A stretch of DNA of 64,000 nt from Natronobiforma cellulositropha (GTDB lineage: Archaea; Halobacteriota; Halobacteria; Halobacteriales; Natrialbaceae), in the NCBI RefSeq assembly GCF_025629245.1, contig NZ_JANZXN010000032.1:1-64000 (forward strand). Reading direction: 5' to 3'. A program made the translations under genes and the position numbers. The notes below the pieces were generated by a model. The model saw only the letters and a program-made list of their open reading frames with translations. It ran no database searches and was not told the origin of the DNA. Position 1 is the first letter of the stretch. Each line of letters begins with the position of its first letter. Of this stretch, positions 61,990 through 64,000 are shown piece after piece.

Positions 61990-63078
61990 TCACTCCGCGT
62001 CCGTCTCGTCCGGGAGCGTTTCTGCGTGCTCGCCGTAAACGTCGACGACTTCGACGGTCTCCTCACCGACCGCCTCGCTCAGCGCGTCGTACAGGAGGTC
62101 AGGGCCGCCAACCTCGCCACCGTAGGTGAGTCGTAGCACGTCGCTCGCAGCCACCCTGATGCGTTCGATCTGCTCGCTCGCGTTCTCGAGACGGGAGACG
62201 AACGCGTCGGTCTCGAGTGCCAGGTCGCGCACGTCTCTGAGTTCTTTCTCCGGTTTGGATCGGTCGGTGTCGAGGACGAGGTCCTTATCGAGTCCACCGA
62301 GGTGGAAACTCTCGTCTGCGTACTCGACGCGACAGTAGAGTCGGGGTTCCTGGCCGACCTTGCTCCGACTGATCGTCTGGTTCTTGATCGCACGCCAGCA
62401 GAGCGTATCCAGCCGCTTTACGTCCTCGTTCGTCAGCCCGGTATCTTCCGCACCGTGTTCGTCGACGAGACCGTGGAAGCGGATGAGTCCGTACTGGATG
62501 CGGTGGTCGTCGAGATCGAACCCGCCCTGTTTTTTGTCCTCCTGAGTCGCGATAACGCTCGTCAGGCTGTCGTACTCCTCGTTCTCGTTGACGGCGTGGA
62601 TGGTCTTCCCCGGTGAGAATTGCACTGGCCCAGTGAAGTGGTCCGGGAGGTGTTTGACGTACTTGTCATCTGCATCGACGGCCATCGTCGCGCCGAAGTA
62701 GCGAACGTCCACGCTGTTCTCGAGGAACGTCCCGAACACGTCTTCACGGAAGCGTGCGGCCTCCTCGTCATCGCCGTCTTCCAGGTCGTACTCGTCTGGC
62801 TCGACCGCTTTCAGGCGGTCCTCGAGTAACTGCCCTCGCGTGAACCGGTCGCCGTCTTCCTGGACGTTGCGAATGTAGACGCCGTGGCCGTCGTCGTCGA
62901 GCTGGTCACGAAGGTAGCGCTTCAGGCGAACATCGGTCACGATCGCCTGTTGGGTTTGCGGGTCGATTCGGGGACGATTTGAGCCGCTGAGCGGATTCCC
63001 GTTCGGGTTCGCGTCGACGGCGTCGTACAGGAAGACGATTTCTGAGCGGTTCGTCACGGTGTCGGTAGTAGTGGACAT
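61990..63078 (-). CDS. cas7: CRISPR-associated protein Cas7 (type I-B, Csh2)
   Basis: The 362-aa protein is the crRNA backbone subunit: VFLYDAVDANPNGNPLSG and RPRIDPQTQQAIVTDVRLKR (20 residues) are typical of Cas7/Csh2. It forms the filament of Cascade along the spacer. The start is 2 nt after the end of cas8b. Confidence 0.96.
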   Translation of the reverse strand: MSTTTDTVTNRSEIVFLYDAVDANPNGNPLSGSNRPRIDPQTQQAIVTDVRLKRYLRDQLDDDGHGVYIRNVQEDGDRFTRGQLLEDRLKAVEPDEYDLEDGDDEEAARFREDVFGTFLENSVDVRYFGATMAVDADDKYVKHLPDHFTGPVQFSPGKTIHAVNENEEYDSLTSVIATQEDKKQGGFDLDDHRIQYGLIRFHGLVDEHGAEDTGLTNEDVKRLDTLCWRAIKNQTISRSKVGQEPRLYCRVEYADESFHLGGLDKDLVLDTDRSKPEKELRDVRDLALETDAFVSRLENASEQIERIRVAASDVLRLTYGGEVGGPDLLYDALSEAVGEETVEVVDVYGEHAETLPDETDAE

Positions 63079-63079
63079 A

Positions 63080-64000
63080 TTAGTGTTCCTCCTCGAGTTC
63101 GGGTTCGTCGTCGGTCTCTATCTGGTCCCAGTCCGGGTGGTCGTTGATGCCGTAGGTCACGCCGAGTGCGTAGTAGAAACGCAGGTCGTCGGTGTCGAGC
63201 GTCCACTCACCCGGGTCGGGGTTGAGAATCGTCTCGCGCAGTCGTTCGACGATGTGTTCGGCTTTCGTTCCCGGATACGATTTTCCGGCCTTCTTCTCGG
63301 CCCGCGTGTAGGTGAGCGTCTTCGCGATGGTCTCCTGTGTGACCTTCTTGATGCGTGAACGGCTAATCGACTTGACCGGATACTGATCGACGAGCGTCGT
63401 CGACCGGTTCTCGCTGTACTCCTGGTAGCTGCCGATGTCACCGACCAGTGCGCCGAGTAAGAAGGCTCCGCGGCGCTGGTCGTTGACTCGCTCCTCGTCG
63501 TCCGGGTCGCTGACGAGAGCGGGTGTCTGTTCGATAAACGATTCGAGTTTCGCCGCCGCGGGATGGCCCCCATCGGCGATCAGAATTTCTTCGGGTGCTG
63601 ACATCGTGTATTCCTCGTACGTGGGTTCGTCCGTGATCGATCGTTTCTGTGGGTCGTTCATCGTCAACAGCTCAAGTTCGTCATCCGCCATCGCACACAG
63701 TTGTGCGAACTGACTGGCGACAAGCAACGAGGGGAAGCCGTCGAACTCGTCGCTCGTCTGTTCGGTGATTATGCGCTCGACGTACTCTTCGAGTAGCAAC
63801 TCGACGGCGGTCGGCTCGCCACTCAGCACGTTGATGAGGACCTCGATTCGCGGGTCGTCGGCCTCGGCTTCGGCATCGTCTCGCTCGGCGAACGTCTGGT
63901 GGAAGTACCAGCCAGTCGTGATTGCGTTGAGGCGGTCACGGTTCTCCGACAACAGGTTCCACTTCTCGTTCGTCGGGAGCGGTGGTGACCACTCGGTGTC
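63080..64000 (-). CDS. cas8b: CRISPR-associated protein Cas8b (Csh1), partial
   Basis: The C-terminal 306 residues are visible, and the frame is open to the right edge (codons at 63953-64000 read DTEWSPPLPTNEKWNL). Haloarchaeal Cas8b is about 700 aa. It contains QRRGAFLLGALVGDIGSYQ and ALGVTYGINDHPDW near the C-terminus. It is the large Cascade subunit that recognises PAM. cas6, usually just upstream, would be outside the window. Confidence 0.93.
   Translation of the reverse strand, partial: DTEWSPPLPTNEKWNLLSENRDRLNAITTGWYFHQTFAERDDAEAEADDPRIEVLINVLSGEPTAVELLLEEYVERIITEQTSDEFDGFPSLLVASQFAQLCAMADDELELLTMNDPQKRSITDEPTYEEYTMSAPEEILIADGGHPAAAKLESFIEQTPALVSDPDDEERVNDQRRGAFLLGALVGDIGSYQEYSENRSTTLVDQYPVKSISRSRIKKVTQETIAKTLTYTRAEKKAGKSYPGTKAEHIVERLRETILNPDPGEWTLDTDDLRFYYALGVTYGINDHPDWDQIETDDEPELEEEH

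Noticed and set aside
58564-64000. A new Cas variant lacking cas6
   Set aside because: The window ends inside cas8b; in type I-B operons cas6 normally lies further upstream, so its absence here says nothing.

Overview
The window is chromosomal DNA from a halophilic archaeon (class Halobacteria). Four things point to this: very high GC, strongly acidic predicted proteins, archaeal information-processing genes (L21e, Rpb4, fibrillarin/Nop5, EF-1 beta, archaeal KsgA and TyrS), and many genes whose start codon lies about 27 nt after a TATA box (leaderless mRNAs). The hexamer CTCGAG is extremely common, which would fit Natrialbaceae-like genera. That placement is a guess.

Left part (0.5-16.3 kb): two small proteins; an asparagine-synthase-like enzyme overlapping a PHP phosphoesterase gene; a split methionine synthase pair; the conserved archaeal cluster L21e-Rpb4-DUF655-KsgA-HemK-like methyltransferase, followed by an MscS channel; an RNA ligase divergent from its PIN-domain partner; a zinc micro-protein with EF-1 beta; a TctA-like permease; and a large Tat lipoprotein with an ice-binding-like domain, five near-identical Fn3-like repeats and a lysine-rich tail.

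Middle (16.6-39.5 kb): a VapBC module whose toxin gene carries an in-frame amber codon; a GH4 glycosidase; gcvT-gcvH; several regulators (TrmB, winged-helix, Bat-type, NikR-like, Lrp-TRASH, an acidic HTH protein); DinB; membrane J-protein; uracil-DNA glycosylase; DUF457 protein; heme A synthase; an M24-like protein without metal ligands; UPF0104; glutamate-cysteine ligase; Nop5-fibrillarin; a patatin/SDR pair that resembles PHA depolymerase with 3-hydroxybutyrate dehydrogenase; DUF63; IMPase.

Right part (39.8-64 kb): a 1559-residue secreted subtilase with a PGF-CTERM anchor; tRNA-Leu(CAA) with a duplicated 3' end beside it; DUF309; a deacylase; a two-gene YeeE/YedE transporter; TyrS; BirA; UspA; an amidohydrolase; an HD phosphohydrolase; and a type I-B CRISPR-Cas locus. 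The array has 53 repeats and 52 spacers (53214-56662). It is transcribed leftward, downstream of cas8b-cas7-cas5-cas3-cas4-cas1-cas2. The cas8b gene runs off the right edge, and cas6 is not in the window.

The strongest new observation is inside the array. Three spacers dovetail into one 83-nt open reading frame of a presumed virus, with a TTC PAM visible inside it. Another pair of spacers are three-SNP variants at the same PAM position, two of the changes being synonymous. The array therefore appears to record an arms race with diverging viruses. Other points worth checking are the amber-interrupted vapC, the lysine-rich ice-binding-like lipoprotein, and tandem repeats upstream of the subtilase.
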